A stretch of DNA of 64,000 nt. Source: Coptis chinensis. Its lineage: Eukaryota; Streptophyta; Magnoliopsida; Ranunculales; Ranunculaceae. Positions 47,335-60,022 of the stretch are shown here, in pieces. Within the stretch, counting starts at the first letter, position 1. Each line of letters opens with the position of its first letter. The position numbers and the translations under genes were made by a program. The notes under the pieces were generated by a model. That model was not told where the DNA came from, did no database searches, and worked only from the letters and a program-made list of their open reading frames with translations. The stretch lies in contig CM027378.1 in the NCBI GenBank assembly GCA_015680905.1, positions 38,661,001 through 38,725,000 on the forward strand, read 5' to 3'.

Positions 47335-48545
47335 TCAATAAAAAATAATTATGACCAATAACATTACTATAATCTGGGAGGACCACGAGGGTGGTTGTTT
47401 ACCTTTAATTCTTTCTTTGAGCCAACTTTGTGTACAAATTAGCATTTGCACCGTTTCAGGATGCAAAGAACTTTTACGCTTAGTAACAACTCTGCCTTTG
47501 GGTTGGGATTCAGATGGAACAGTAGATACCAGAATCCCAAGAACATCACGAGCCATTGCTGACAAGATTGGATACTTTGCTTCATTTACTTTCCACCAAG
47601 ACAATATGTAAAATGGCAGAGACCGAGGCAAAATAGGCTCCTTTAAGTATAAGTCTATATCTCTCTTCGAGCCTTGGTTGGTCAAAGTTTCCTGAACAAA
47701 TTGTTCAAATCCACTACCCATGTTTATGCTATTAGATCCCACATCTATAATAATGTTTTGAGAAGGATCTAATGGTAATTGTGCTGCATACTCATTATAC
47801 AAACTCTCGAAAGCTTCTTCAACCTTCTTGACTTTACCAGCCGAACCAAATACATAAATCTTTGGAAAATAAATATGCCACTAGTATTATTTGAAATGTA
47901 GATCCAAGAAGGCAGTGACAACTAAACCAGAGTGACAAGTGCTCCAATATTTGTCAAACTTAATTTTCAAGATATTTGGCATCGTACGAATTGAATATCA
48001 TCCTTAGGACTATAGACCCACTCCGTTAGTGCAATGTCAATTTCACACGCACAAATGGAGGAAAAAAAATAGTTGATGTCGGATACAAAAAACTAACCTA
48101 AATAACAATATAAGTTTATTTATATCAATCAATACAAGTAAAAAAAAATGCAATAGTTAATTGTAAATAACTTAAACACATGCATACCTGAAAAAGCTTT
48201 AGTTGCATCATTAAATATCTTCAGACAAGCAGCCACATCACATGTCATAGCCTATTCTGCCTTTGAAGGAGCAAGCTTATAATCCCGATCACAATCGTGC
48301 AAGCGTGAAAATACATCCTTGTACATAAAAGCAACTTCAATCATGTCATAGGTCGAGTTCAATTCCATCTAGTTGGACAATCAAGAATTAAGCTTGTTTA
48401 ACAACCTCATCGAAAAGCTCTTGTTTTTTTATGGGATTTTGTAACAAATTTCACACTGTCTCTAACTTTCACAAGCATGTCACCAAGGGCATTCATCCTA
48501 TCTTGAACAATCAAATTGAGAATGTAGGTGAGTGATCTTTGCACT
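47335..48545 (-). pseudogene. hAT transposase (BED/RICESLEEPER type), decayed
   Basis: The C-terminal hAT dimerisation region is clear at 47700-47380: DIDLYLKEPILPRS, then FYILSWWKVNEAKYPILSAMARDVL and ILVSTVPSES, then SLHPETVQMLICTQSWL. Further upstream on the minus strand, 48540-48190 reads LTYILNLIVQDRMNALGDML, a CPTRWN-like motif, MYKDVFSRL and CLKIFNDATKAFS. Frame shifts and stops separate the parts. It lacks an intact N-terminus and BED finger. It could once have mobilised the small hAT-like elements in this window; nothing here proves that. Confidence 0.85.
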
Positions 48546-49399
48546 TTTCAGTGTTTTTAGAAGTTGACTTACTACGTGCTAAAACTTAATAATTCCTTAC
48601 TCACAGTTTTTTTTTCTTTGAGAATGTCAGTCTAGTTCGAGTAGGGATTTCGTTCCAACTTCTAAGACAAGAATTTAAATGATCCTGTTGGAATCTACAC
48701 TTTGGAGAACTAAGTGAGAAGGATTTTATAGATAGATTTTTTTTACACAAGTTATCTAAAATTTGTAAGTTTGTTTATAGTTAAATGAAAGAGAGAGAGA
48801 GAGATAGGGAAGGATTAATCCTACTCATGCAAGGCCTAGCTACAAGTCTTTTAGAAACAGGTCACTACCATCTCAAATCCCTAACATAATATACCTATCT
48901 CTAAACATATCATGCTAGCATGTAGAATTGAAATGATATTTCATCTCTGAAATATCATTCCAACTCCTAGTTCTACTTTACAACAATTGATCAGATAATT
49001 GTCAATCTCTGTCATTTTGGGACAGGATGAAAAATAGAACCTAAGTCTTTTAAGTAGTGATTTTGGAATCCTAAATTTGTAGCATGATCCTCACATGAGC
49101 ATCATTAACCCTCCCCTTGGGAGAGTTTTAGCTCATGATCCTAGGATTGAATTAAACTACAAGAAGATATGTGAAATGAAAAAGAAAGAGGATGAAACAA
49201 GAAAACTACAACCTGTTTACCTAAATGAAGAAGAGTTTATTAAAAACTAGAGAGAGTTCCCCCATTAACAAGTTACAAGCTTTTCTCTCAAAACTAAGAA
49301 CTAAAAAAACAAAATTAAAGACATGGATGTAAATGAAAAGTAAAAGTCAAGGAAGTAAAAGCTTCCAACTCCCAAAATCAGCCCCCCTTTACATAAGAG
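48546..49399. other. Non-coding stretch with transposon-like character
   Basis: AT-rich with a (GA)n run near 48790. No coding similarity seen. It may belong to the 3' side of the gypsy element that follows. Confidence 0.35.
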
Positions 49400-51680
49400 A
49401 GCCTTTTTCTCTTCTCCCACGTGAAACACTCTCCTCTCATTTATTTTTCACTTATCTACAACTAACTCCCATTTGACACCTTTCATTTTTTTAGATAATC
49501 ATCACCTAAATCCAACTAACTCATTAACTTCATGCAAGGTGTCAAAATTGCACCAATTATTTGCACCTTTGTCTTGACTTGCATGATGATTCATCAAATC
49601 TTATGGGCCCGCCTAGTGGGTCCACGTACAGTGTCTAGTGGCAGTCCGGTCTTTTGGCATTTTTACAACTTCCTGCCTATTTGTAGAGTTCATCGACCGG
49701 CGATCGTCGGAGCAGCTCACTCGTCGTGATTCGAGTCTGGTTCAAAGAGATATGAGCTTCGGAAGTTTGATGCTTCGCATGTAATAATCGTTTCGATTGG
49801 ATTACGTACTATTTGAGTCTTTGGGCTTTAGTCCGAATTTGTTGGGCTTCACATGGGGCTTGATCGGAAGGCATGTGTATACTCCCTATTCCGTGCTTAA
49901 ATCTTTGGCTTTATCATAATTTTTATATTAGTTGCTCCAACCCGCAAAAAGCACGAAGATGCGATTATTTCATGATTATTAAGCACAAAATTGACCAAAA
50001 TGTTATGTCTCTATTGGGTTTTATAATACAGTTTTGGGTGCTTATCACACCACTCCCAAACAGCATTTTGCTTGTCCTCAAGCAAAGAAGAGACATTAAA
50101 AGCAGGATAAGTGGCCAAAGCGTGCATTCTAAGCTAAGTCTCGTTTCGCAGAGTGCGGTTGCATTGACCATATGCAACAAGGCCTTAAACCACTAGGAAT
50201 TCCCTAGTGGACGAGTTATAGCCTCGTGAGAGTTTTCCAGAGAAGATACTCACAAACTTCATTTATACTACAATGACTTAGTAACAAAAGCTTGTTTCCT
50301 AAATTAATCTCAGATATCTATACATCTCCTTAGCGGGGAACGAGGATTAATTCTTTCGAAACTCAAGTTAATATGCATACAATAATTAAAACATCTACAT
50401 ATGAGTATGCATTCGGTGAATTTACATTGAATTGCACTGGGGGCTGTTTCGGATTCTTTGGAGAGTGTACTTAAATGGGTTATCACATGTATGTGTAGAA
50501 ACACAAATTCGCTCATAATTTTCCCACTCGGGTTTTGTTAACTCCGATTAATGCGTGGGCACTTTTTTCCTCACATACTCGATGACAGTCAGAGGAGCCG
50601 AGGTCGATTAATCACATCTACTACTTATTATCACACCATCCTAATATACAAAGCGACAAAGGGAAAGAGATATGGAGGTTACATAGATCTAGATATTCTG
50701 GATGAAGTTATGCATGATCGACAGTAGAATAATGACAAAATCTTGTTATCACGAATCTTGTGGATGACCCATTCCGTTGCTCTTTTTCCAATCGCCGATC
50801 GGATCCATTGTTTTGAATGAAAAGATAATATGTGAAGATTAAGCTTTGGATAGTGAGAGAATGAGGTGAGTGAAGGGTGATGAGGAGTGTCGGAATTTAT
50901 AGGCAAAAATCTAACCGTTTTGGATATCTGACCGTTTGTGGATATCTGACCGTTTTTTTCTTAATAATTACGATGGAGATAACATTTGGGTTTTGTGACC
51001 AGACACGTGATTTGGGTCGGTTCTAATTTTTGGTCCAAGCCCAAATGAATTCCGGAAATTTCGCTTATGTCCCAAAATTTCAAACACGGAATTTCGATTC
51101 ATTTCAATTCCAAATTAAACGAATCGAATGCTAAAATGATCGGCATTAAAAATGCCATCCACTGGAATATGAAGAAGGCACCTTCAACCTTTTATTTATT
51201 TATTTATTTATTATTATTATTTATTTATTTTATTTATTTTTTTTTATATACAAATGTACAAGTGGAGATGAACATGGCAATGTACAAGGGAAGATGTATG
51301 TGTCATTATACAAAAGAACGTGACAACAACACCGGACTACAAGAAGAAAATCATTACAGTAAAATCAGGCAACTGTCATGTCGGCTCTGGGGCGAACCCA
51401 ATCCAGCCAGACTATGGCTTAACCTTTATGTTTTGGGGGCCTAGGGTTCAGGACGGTACCATCCCTGACCAATGTGCAATGGTCTAATAATAATATTACC
51501 CTTAGTACATATGGTATAGCCTCAAACCGCCCCGAACTGTCATCAAATAGAAAACTATTAGGGGTTGGCCTGGTGAAATCCATTGCTGTCGCGAGCGATG
51601 GGACTATCCGGTGTTGTTCATCACGACTCTCTTTGTGCACAATGCAAGGGTGAAAATAAAATACGCAGTATATACATGTG

Positions 51681-51746
51681 GAGTCTTTTAACGTCGGATC
51701 CTCAAGGCGAATGTGAGTCTTTTAACGTCGGATCCTCAAGGCGAAT
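51681..51746. repeat. 32-bp exact tandem duplication
   Basis: gagtcttttaacgtcggatc plus 12 further bases occurs at 51681-51712 and again at 51715-51746 within the decayed gypsy element. Confidence 0.9.
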
Positions 51747-52636
51747 CCCACCCGTGGGAAAGCGGGACGACGGCGAAGTTTATCCTGGCCGAGCTGGTGT
51801 CGGACAATAATATACCTTATACCGGCTCATATCGGATAGTAAATCAAGACTGACAGAAAGGTGTTTGACAATTCATACACCCCCCCCCATCGCCGCATTA
51901 AACTTTTCGAGCAAAAGTCTTGCGACCATTACCTATTCGAGATGGGTGAGATTTACACCAAATGATGAGCTGGAGTTCGCGAGGAAGAGAATAGAAAAGG
52001 GAAGAGAAGGAAGGCTGGGAAATTTTTGGTACCCATTGTTTACCGGAAGGCACGCTTTTGCTTTCGATGAACGAAGACATTTATACTTTCGGTTACGAAA
52101 TAGAGTTTTTGTGGACTAAGGTTCCGGCGCAACAACCACACACTCTAGGAGTTTTAGAGAAGAAAATAGAAGAGGGCCGGCTACCCTAATGGTGTACTTT
52201 CCTTGTTTTAAACACACGGAAAAAAATACACCAGTGAATCTTTAGTCTTTATATTTGGATCTTTGAGAAGAGTCTTTTTCGACATCCGGAGAAGCGCAAC
52301 TCATGATAATGTTTAAAGCGTTGGCCATTTACTTGAAATTATTTGTCATCGTTTTCATTTTTCAAAGAGATAGCCCCATAAGATTTGACAACAGAGGCGA
52401 TTGAAAGGACCGGACCATCGAAGTTTTTAGTTTTCCTGGAAAAATGTGTAATCTCGAGTTGTACAACAAAACTTTTTGACCAATTTTGAATTCTTTTCTT
52501 AATATGTGCTTATCATGCACTCTTTTCATGTTGGCTTTATAGGATTTCGAGAGATCATAGGTATCACTCCGAATCTCTTCAAGCTCATTTAACTGCAATT
52601 TTCGCTTCTCGCCTACCGCCGGATCGGTATTATAAT

Positions 52637-53567
52637 TTAGGCTTTTGATAGCCCATAGAGCACGATGCTCGAGTTCATTTGGAAGATGACAAGGTTTACC
52701 AAAAAGCGAGTGTAAGGGGACATGCCTATAGGTGTCTTAAAAGTCGCTGTTCTATATGCCCACAAGGCATCAGATAATCGAAGAGACCAGTCTTTTCTAG
52801 ATGGATTAACTGTCTTTTCTAAAATTGATTTAATCTCTCTATTAGAGACTTCTACTTGGCCCCGGTGCGAGGGATGATACGGAGTTGCCACTTTGTGAGT
52901 AACTCCATATTTCTTTACTAATGATTCAAAAATTTTATTACAGAAATGTTTTCCCCCATCACTAATTATAGCTTTGGGAACGCCAAATCGAGAGAAAATA
53001 TGTTCCTTTACGAAAAATACGACCGTTTTATGATCATTCACCACGACATGCCAACGCTTCAATCCATTTTGACACATAGTCAACAGCTACTAGTATGTAT
53101 AGGAAGCCATGACTATTTGGAAAAGGACCCATAAAGTCGATCTCCCATACATCAAAAATTTCTACAATTAAAATTGGATTTAAGGGCATCATATTGCGTT
53201 GAGTAATGCGTCCTAGCTGCTGACAGCGGTTGCATGCTTTGCAATGCTCGTGTGCATCTTTAAACAGCGTTGGCCAATAAAATCCACATTGTAGGACCTT
53301 GGCTGCAGTTTTCTTACCACTGAAATGACCACCACAAGATTGTTCATGGCAAAAGGATAACACGTCATTATGTTCCCAGTCAGGAATGCAACGGCGTATC
53401 AGTTGGTCGGAACAATACTTAAAGAGGTAGGGATCATCCCAAAAATAAAATTTCACAGTGGATAAGAACTTCTTTCGGTCCGTTCGAGTCCAAGATGAAG
53501 GGACCTCCTCGGTAACTAGGTAGTTTACTATATCAGCATACCAAGGAGATGAAAAAATGGAATACAA
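52637..53567 (-). pseudogene. Gypsy integrase (pieces)
   Basis: An HHCC zinc finger (HEQSCGGHF, then [10 protein letters not shown]) is followed by the catalytic core: [14 protein letters not shown] and [10 protein letters not shown], then after a frame break [15 protein letters not shown] and [26 protein letters not shown]. The three acidic positions of the DDE site can be followed. The C-terminal continuation at 52598-52362 reads SYKANMKRVHDKHILRKEF and GQKVLLYNSRLHIFPGKL. Confidence 0.8.
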
Positions 53568-53627
53568 ATGTTCATCTGGAAATGAATCGCAGATTGGTTC
53601 GGACTCATTATTGACATCATTAACGAG

Positions 53628-54800
53628 TCATGATAAATGGTCCGCTACCACGTTCTTCATAACCTTTTTATCTCTAATTTCTAGAGTAAACTCTTGCAAA
53701 AGGAGGATCCATCGGATCAACCTCATTTGGCATCTTTCTTTGCTAATAGATAACGCAGCGGCCCGCATGGTGGTGTAGACTATTGTAGAAGAACCAACTA
53801 GGTAAGGACCTAAACTTATCCGGGGCATATACAACTGCTAGAAATTCTTTTTCGGTGGTGGTATAGTTACGTTGAGCGTCATTAAGAGTTTTACTAGCAT
53901 AGTAAATGACAATTGGCTTGTTCTCTCGGCGTTGCCCTAAGACGACTCAATAAGCGTAGTCACTTGCGTCACACATTAATTCAAAAGGTTTAGACCAATC
54001 GGTGGTTGAATTATCGGAGTGTAGTCGGTGCTTTAAGGTCTCAAAAGCTTGTTTGCAATCGAAAGTGAAGTCAAATCACGGCATCTTTAAGTAAGAGATT
54101 TGTTAAAGGTCGGGCAACCTTTGAGAAATCTTGAATAAATCTCCTATAGAACCTGCGTGTCCTAAAAAATGCACGTATTTCCCGAACTGAGTTGGTATAG
54201 GCAAGGAAGCAATTTTTTCAATCTTTGCTTTATCGACTTCGATTCCGTCCTTCAAACAATGTGACCTAGTACTATTCCTTTTGTAACCATAAAATGACAT
54301 TTTTCCCAATTAAGAGCGAGATTTTTCTCTTCACAACGCGTACTAAAACCTTTTCAAGATTTGATAAACGGTTATCAAAAGAATTACCATATAATGAGAA
54401 ATCGTCCATGAAGACTTCCATAAAATGTTCAACCATATATCGAAGATATGAAGCATCTGGCGTTGGAATGTACCGGGTGCATTGCAAAGGCCAAATGGCA
54501 TTCGTTTATATGCAAAAGTACCAAAAGGGCGGTGAGCGTTGTTTTTTCTTGGTCGGCCGGGATCTATGACAATTTGAAAATATCCCGAAAAGCCATCAAG
54601 AAAAACGATAAAATGCATGACCCGCTAACCGTTCAAGCATCGATCAATGAATGGGAGTGGAAAATGATCCTTACAGTGGCTGCATTAAGTTTTCGATAGT
54701 CAATGCATATTCGCCACTTCTTTGGAATCTTGGCGGATATGCATTCATCTTTATCATTTCACACAACCGTAATTCCGGACTTCTTGGGAACAACATGGTG
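53628..54800 (-). pseudogene. Gypsy reverse transcriptase and RNase H (pieces)
   Basis: Frame-shifted pieces read ICIDYRKLNAAT-like, VFLDGFSGYFQI, FGTFAYKRMPFGLCNAPGTFQR and VEHFMEVFMDDFSLYG (the polymerase YxDD box as FMDD). RNase H-like pieces at about 53900-53628 read STIVYTTMRAAALSI and ALL-type motifs such as FTLEIRDKKVMKNVVADHLS. Several frame shifts separate them. Confidence 0.75.
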
Positions 54801-55501
54801 GACTTACCCAAACACTATCCGAGATGGGGTAAATAATACCGCATCAAGTAACCTTAAAATTTCTTCCGTACCACATCCTTCATGGTTGGATTTAGGCGAT
54901 GTTGCGGTTCGCGTGATGTCTTGGCATTGTCTTCAAGATCTATCGCGATGAGTGCACCACAGTAGGGTCAATGCCTTTAATGTCATCGAGAGACCATCAA
55001 TAGCGAGCGGTGTTCTTGAATGACCTTAATTAACCGTGATTCCCGATCGTGATCAATTGTGATGATATGATAATTGGGTGACTACCATCTGGATCTAATT
55101 ATGCGTATTTTAAGTCCGAAGGAATAGGCTTTAAGTCGAGGGGTGGGAGGAGTGGGTATTAAAGATTCTTGAGAAAAAGTCGTCTTCCACGGAGAAAACA
55201 GATTTATGTTCGCCAAAGTCGCTTGATAGGATGGTAGTAGAGTCAATTGGTGGTATTGATTCTAAAACTCATGTACCTCCTTTGAATAATCATCAACATC
55301 AAATTGAGAACCGCCAAAAGAATGGAATTGGTGTACTTCATCTTCGGGAAAAGAGTTTGTTAAATATTCTTATGCGAGGGTGTCAATCATGTTAATCTCA
55401 CCATCAATATCATTATCCGGAATTTGTTTCATCAACTTGAACACATTAACCTCGGCGAGAAAGATTTCGAAGGACATGGTCATGGACCCATCCCTACAGG
55501 T

Positions 55502-56209
55502 TTATGGCGCATTAGCGATTCTGCGAGGAATGGGCCCTAATATGATAGGAATGGAGTCACAGGCAACTTCTGTATCCAAAATGACAAAATCTACAGGATA
55601 AAAAAAATCTTGGACTTTTACAAGGACATTTTCCACAATGCCTTTCGGATGCTTAATGGATCGATCGGCTAATTGTAAAGTCATCGTGGTAGGTTTAAGC
55701 TCATGTAGACCTAGTTGTTTGAATAAGTAATAAGGAAGTAAGTTCACACTAGCTCCTAGGTCTAGTAATGCCGTAGCCGTATACTTATCACCTAATGTGC
55801 ATGGAACTGTTGGTCTACCGGGGTCATTGTATTTTACTATACCATTGTATTCAGTGATGGAAGGAAACTGTTCAGTAAGGAAAGCCTGTTGAGGCACATT
55901 TGTTCTTCTTTTTGTGGTGCACATGTCTTTCAAAATTTTTGCATGTTTTGGTAATTGCTTTAGGGCATCGAGAAAAGGTAAGTTTATTGTCAAATTTTTA
56001 AAGGTTTCCCTAATTTCATCAAAGTTTTCATCCGGTTTATTCTTTGCCAAACGGGCAGGAAATGGTGCCTTAGGGTGAATTTGGCATAAGGGTCCACTGT
56101 TCGTTTCCCAATTTTTAGATTGTGACGTTGAACTTGGTGTGTCCATTTGAGGTTCATTATAAAACAGATTCCTTGGAACCTCCGGTATCGTTTGTTTTAT
56201 CATCGGCAT
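55502..56209 (-). pseudogene. Gypsy aspartic protease region
   Basis: A 235-codon open frame ends in an aspartic protease domain: CTLGDKYTATALLDLGASVNLLP, with DLGAS as the active-site motif. ADRSIKHPKGIVENVLVKV and FVILDTE follow. The upstream half is gag-derived linker, rich in Pro and Lys. It is the longest uninterrupted piece of this element. Confidence 0.8.
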
Positions 56210-56261
56210 CTGGTTTGATTATCAACGGTTTTCGGATCGAAGAGTAGTGATTGTATTCACC

Positions 56262-57841
56262 TCACCTTGGGTTGGAGTACTTGTACGGGTATATTAGTGA
56301 GTTCAAAGGCAGTGTTTTTGTCGGGCTTAGGGTTGAACGCTTGGCAGGAAACGCCTTTCGGCTCTTGTCTTGCGCTAATTGTTGAATTGATTGTTGGATA
56401 GGCGTTAGGATTTGTGATTGTTGGTTCATGTAAGCGAAGAACATCTCACTTGTCCTATCGATAGCGGGGAGGCATAGGTTGTGCAACAGTTACTAGTTCA
56501 CAATTATTCTTTGAGAAGTTGTTGATTATAGCGAATTTGGATTATTTGGAACAAAGGTGCGGTTGTTTTGATAGTTAGCATTTGAATTACTTTGAAATTG
56601 ATTTTGACTTTGTTGGTATTGCTGATTATTTCCTTGGCGGTATGGAATAAAATTGTTGATTGGTGAACGGGTGGATTTGCGAAAACACGGAGGAGCCATT
56701 TGTTGGTTATTTCGGCCAAGTTTAAATTAGGATGTTGTCTCCATGGTGCATTAGGAATGTTGAATGCACATGCCTCCTCCGGTGTTTGGTTAGGGGTAGC
56801 ATGTAACAAGGGACAATAAGCATCAAGATGGTCGGACTAAGACATAGAACACATGGGGAAGTGTTAACGTTCATGGCTGTTGTTGTGGAAGTTGATCGTT
56901 TACTTGAACTACAAGAGCATCTACTTTTTAGTGAGGGTTTCTATCGGTTTTTCAACTTCGGGATTGGGTTTTACCTCAAAAATAGGCGTAGCTTTTGTAA
57001 CATTATCCTTAGATGACCTAGAAGAATCGGTGTTACCCTGATGTGTACCTTTTTTCGCTTTGTTTGTCAAGAAAAGTATATGCTTCAAGATAGCTCCTTT
57101 GTCCATGAAGCAACCGCCGTTCATTATATCAAGAGTTTCTTTTTGATGATCGAAAGTCCATTAAAGAATGAGCGAACAAGGACAGCTTTGTCTAGTTGGT
57201 GATGAGGACATTCTAAAAGAAGATCGATTAAAAGCGACTCCATGCTTAAAAAAAAAGGATTCATGAGGATTTTGACGAAAAGAATTGAATTTTTCGAAGC
57301 ATTTCAGTAGTTTTTTCTTCGAGTGTAAAATTGAAGCATGAAAGCTTGAAGAAGTTTATTCCATGTGTCTATGGATTGTGGGTACATTGTCCCCGCTAGC
57401 CAAATTGACGCTTTATCCGCTTAAAGTGAATGGAAACTTGGTAGAAGCAAGAGTTGTTCCTTAGAGGCAATTTGGATGGTGAAATGTTGTGGCTACTTGT
57501 TGTAGCCTACGAAGATGATTGTACGGTTTTTCATGATCCAAACCATGATACATAGGTAACAAACTAAAAACGTTTGGCGGAATTCGAAAATCACCGACAA
57601 TGTCCTCAAGTTTGATGCAGGAAGAAGGTCCTTCCTGTAAGGCTGTATAGAAGTCCGAAAGGGGCTTCTCAGTTGCTGGATTTTCGTCAGCCATAATGAA
57701 TGACGGAAAATGTGACAAGGAATCTTGTTGATTAATAGATGAAGAACTTTGTGGAGGTGAGAACTTACGCAACTGCTTATCGTATTTTCTCCTACGATAA
57801 GTATGTTCAAATTCTTTAGTAGAACCAGACCTTAATCTCAT
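56262..57841 (-). pseudogene. Gypsy gag (pieces)
   Basis: Starts with MRLRSGSTKEFEHTYRRRKY at 57841 and continues GDFRIPPNVFSLLPMYHGL and HLRRLQQVATTFHHPNCL, the beginning of a retrotransposon gag. Further shifted pieces run to 56262 (TPNQTPEEACAFN, QQSQILTPIQQSIQQLAQ). Confidence 0.7.
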
Positions 57842-58120
57842 GCAAGCATAAACTTAGATCTAATTGACAGAAGGAACTTATTATTACTTGAATTTTATAA
57901 TTATGTTCAATCATTAGAGTTGAACAACGTAGGCCTAAGTTGCTGCTAACATAGCAGTGAAACTAGGAATACGTGTACATAAACCAATGACCAGTCACAA
58001 GAGAGATATGAGGGGGAGGCTTTTCGTGCAAACCGCGGTTCTAATTAAGTAACCTCAATTTGTCAAGTTTTCTAGACACCGTTGGAATATGATTAAGAGT
58101 TATGGAATTAAAATTTATGC

Positions 58121-58159
<39 letters not shown>

Positions 58160-59199
58160 GATTTATGCAAGGGTGAAAATACAAACATACAAATACGATC
58201 TACTCATACTATACTAGATGCAGTAGCATGTGAAGATACTAGAATAGGCAAGGTTGTATTATCGATAAATATTTCCATACGTACAGGCAAATATACATCA
58301 GTAATACGTATATGTACGCTAATTTGTAAATCGATATTGCGTGAGTCATTATATATCTATTCTGAGGCAAATTTGAATTACTCATACATTATTTAGATAT
58401 GGTAGCATGTGAAAATATTATACGTACGCATATATATACTAAAATGTGAAAACGTAAACTAAACAGGCAACGTATTTTACCTAGACTAAAATACGACTTT
58501 TGTATTGCATAATAATTCGATTTCGTCAATACTCATTGAGATTGCAAATGTCATATAGAGAGCAGCTTCACCCCTTAGGGTTTAGAAACAACTTACCCAA
58601 CTCAGATTTTAACCCTCGTTGGAATGTTCTCCTCTTTCATGACAAAATCGACTTATTAAACAACACCATTTTCTAAAATGATGATTTTGGAGGGGAAAAC
58701 AGTTGATTTTGACCTCGAAAATGACCTCCACTGAGCTCACCGAGACAGCGTGCGCGCCGTCGAGATCTTTCCGAATTGAGCTCACACGCGTTATTCAGAG
58801 AACTGTAGCCAAAGTTATGGCCAAAATACCAAAACACATCCTAATTACTATGTATAACTCCTAAGTTATAGATGCTAACATGCAAATAATCACTCACTTT
58901 CGATAATATATATGCTAAACATGTGACTTAGATATATATATATATATATATAGATAACCATGCATGAGCTTCGGTTATTTTTATGTATATATACATTAAT
59001 ATGTAATTCATGACCGATTAACGCATATATATACTCACAAAGCGTATTCACATGATTCATGCATATTACTAACCTAATACGCAAAATATAGTCCATTAAC
59101 TATAACACAATAACTACATACATGTGAAGCATGCAAAAATATTTAAAATTTGGAACCTGCAAGCTTCCCGCAAGTCCACTGTAAGAACACTATATACTA
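57842..59199. other. Non-coding stretch between two gypsy elements
   Basis: AT-rich. It should contain the 5' leader and possibly the 5' LTR of the Athila-like element, but I could not match it to a second copy. Contains a (TA)n tract near 58931-58951. Confidence 0.4.
58125..58156 (-). mobile_element. Poly(A)-only retroposition scar
   Basis: A 32-T run (poly(A) on the minus strand) plus four bases (aacg) is flanked on both sides by the direct repeat atttatgcaagg (58113-58124 and again from about 58161). This is the form expected when LINE machinery inserts little more than a poly(A) tail. Confidence 0.6.
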
Positions 59200-59907
59200 C
59201 CCCCAACCTTCAATGGCCTCCAACCTCACCTCCTCTCCACTTCCTCCCTTTTTTCTTTTTTTCCTCTGCCTTCTTTCTTTTTATACTGCCCCCCTTCTTT
59301 TTCTACCCCTTGATCTCCTCTCATCCTTCGGTCCATCTTAGCGCATCTGTCTCTTAGGGTTCCGCGGACTAGCTGTCATGCCACCTGTTCTTCCTCTGTT
59401 AAGTTGTCTCCTATTGGACTTTGACCGCTCTGTCCCCACATGCTTCAGTACGGCCTACCCACTTTTGCAGAGCTGCGGCCCACATCTGGTGCTTCCTGCC
59501 TTCCCTTTCTTATACTACCTCGAGCCTGATCCTGTACACTCGACTCTGCCGCTTGTCCTACTTCGGCCCCCCTATTCCCATCTAACCTCTACTCCCTCAT
59601 TCCGTCATGGCCGTTTGCATCGGTTCGTCGTCTAGCAATCTTCGTAGTCACGAATCCTACCACTACAGATGCCCTTTCTCGGCTTCGCGGCCTCTGAGGT
59701 TGGCCCGAGGCCGAGAACCTTACACCCCTTGTCATTAGTTAGATTTGTTTGGTCCTCCCTCGGGGTTTGCACGCGCCGCATGTCACTCATTGCGTGCGCC
59801 GCTCCTGCGTCTCCTCAGGTACTGCGCTCCACGTGTCAAGCTTCTAACGGTTCCCCTGTAGTCCCTTCGGTTTCCGCACCTTGGCAGTTACCATTTTACC
59901 CTCGCCC

Positions 59908-59915
59908 TATTTAAA
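59908..59915 (+). promoter_or_regulatory. TATA-like box before the opposite-strand ORF
   Basis: TATTTAAA lies about 115 bp before the first ATG of the extra open frame at 60023. A pyrimidine-rich leader follows. Placement suggests a plus-strand promoter, but there is no other support. Confidence 0.35.
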
Positions 59916-60022
59916 CTCCCGCTTTCGTTCTTTCTCCCATTTTTTGCCTTTGGTCTTCCTTGTCTTGCGTTTCCCTTCCCTTTTCTAGCTTCCTTGTGCT
60001 TTCTCACCTGACTTGACTCGTT

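Larger units (their letters stand above)
49400..57841 (-). mobile_element. Decayed Athila-like Ty3/gypsy retrotransposon
   Basis: Gag, protease, RT, RNase H and integrase follow in this order on the minus strand from 57841 to 52362. The order integrase-last and the DLGAS protease and FMDD polymerase motifs fit Athila-type gypsy elements. The stretch 49400-52360 has no intact gene but includes sequence of the kind found between integrase and 3' LTR (for example near 50040-50100). I could not define two matching LTRs, so the outer ends are approximate. Many frame shifts make it non-functional. Confidence 0.7.
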
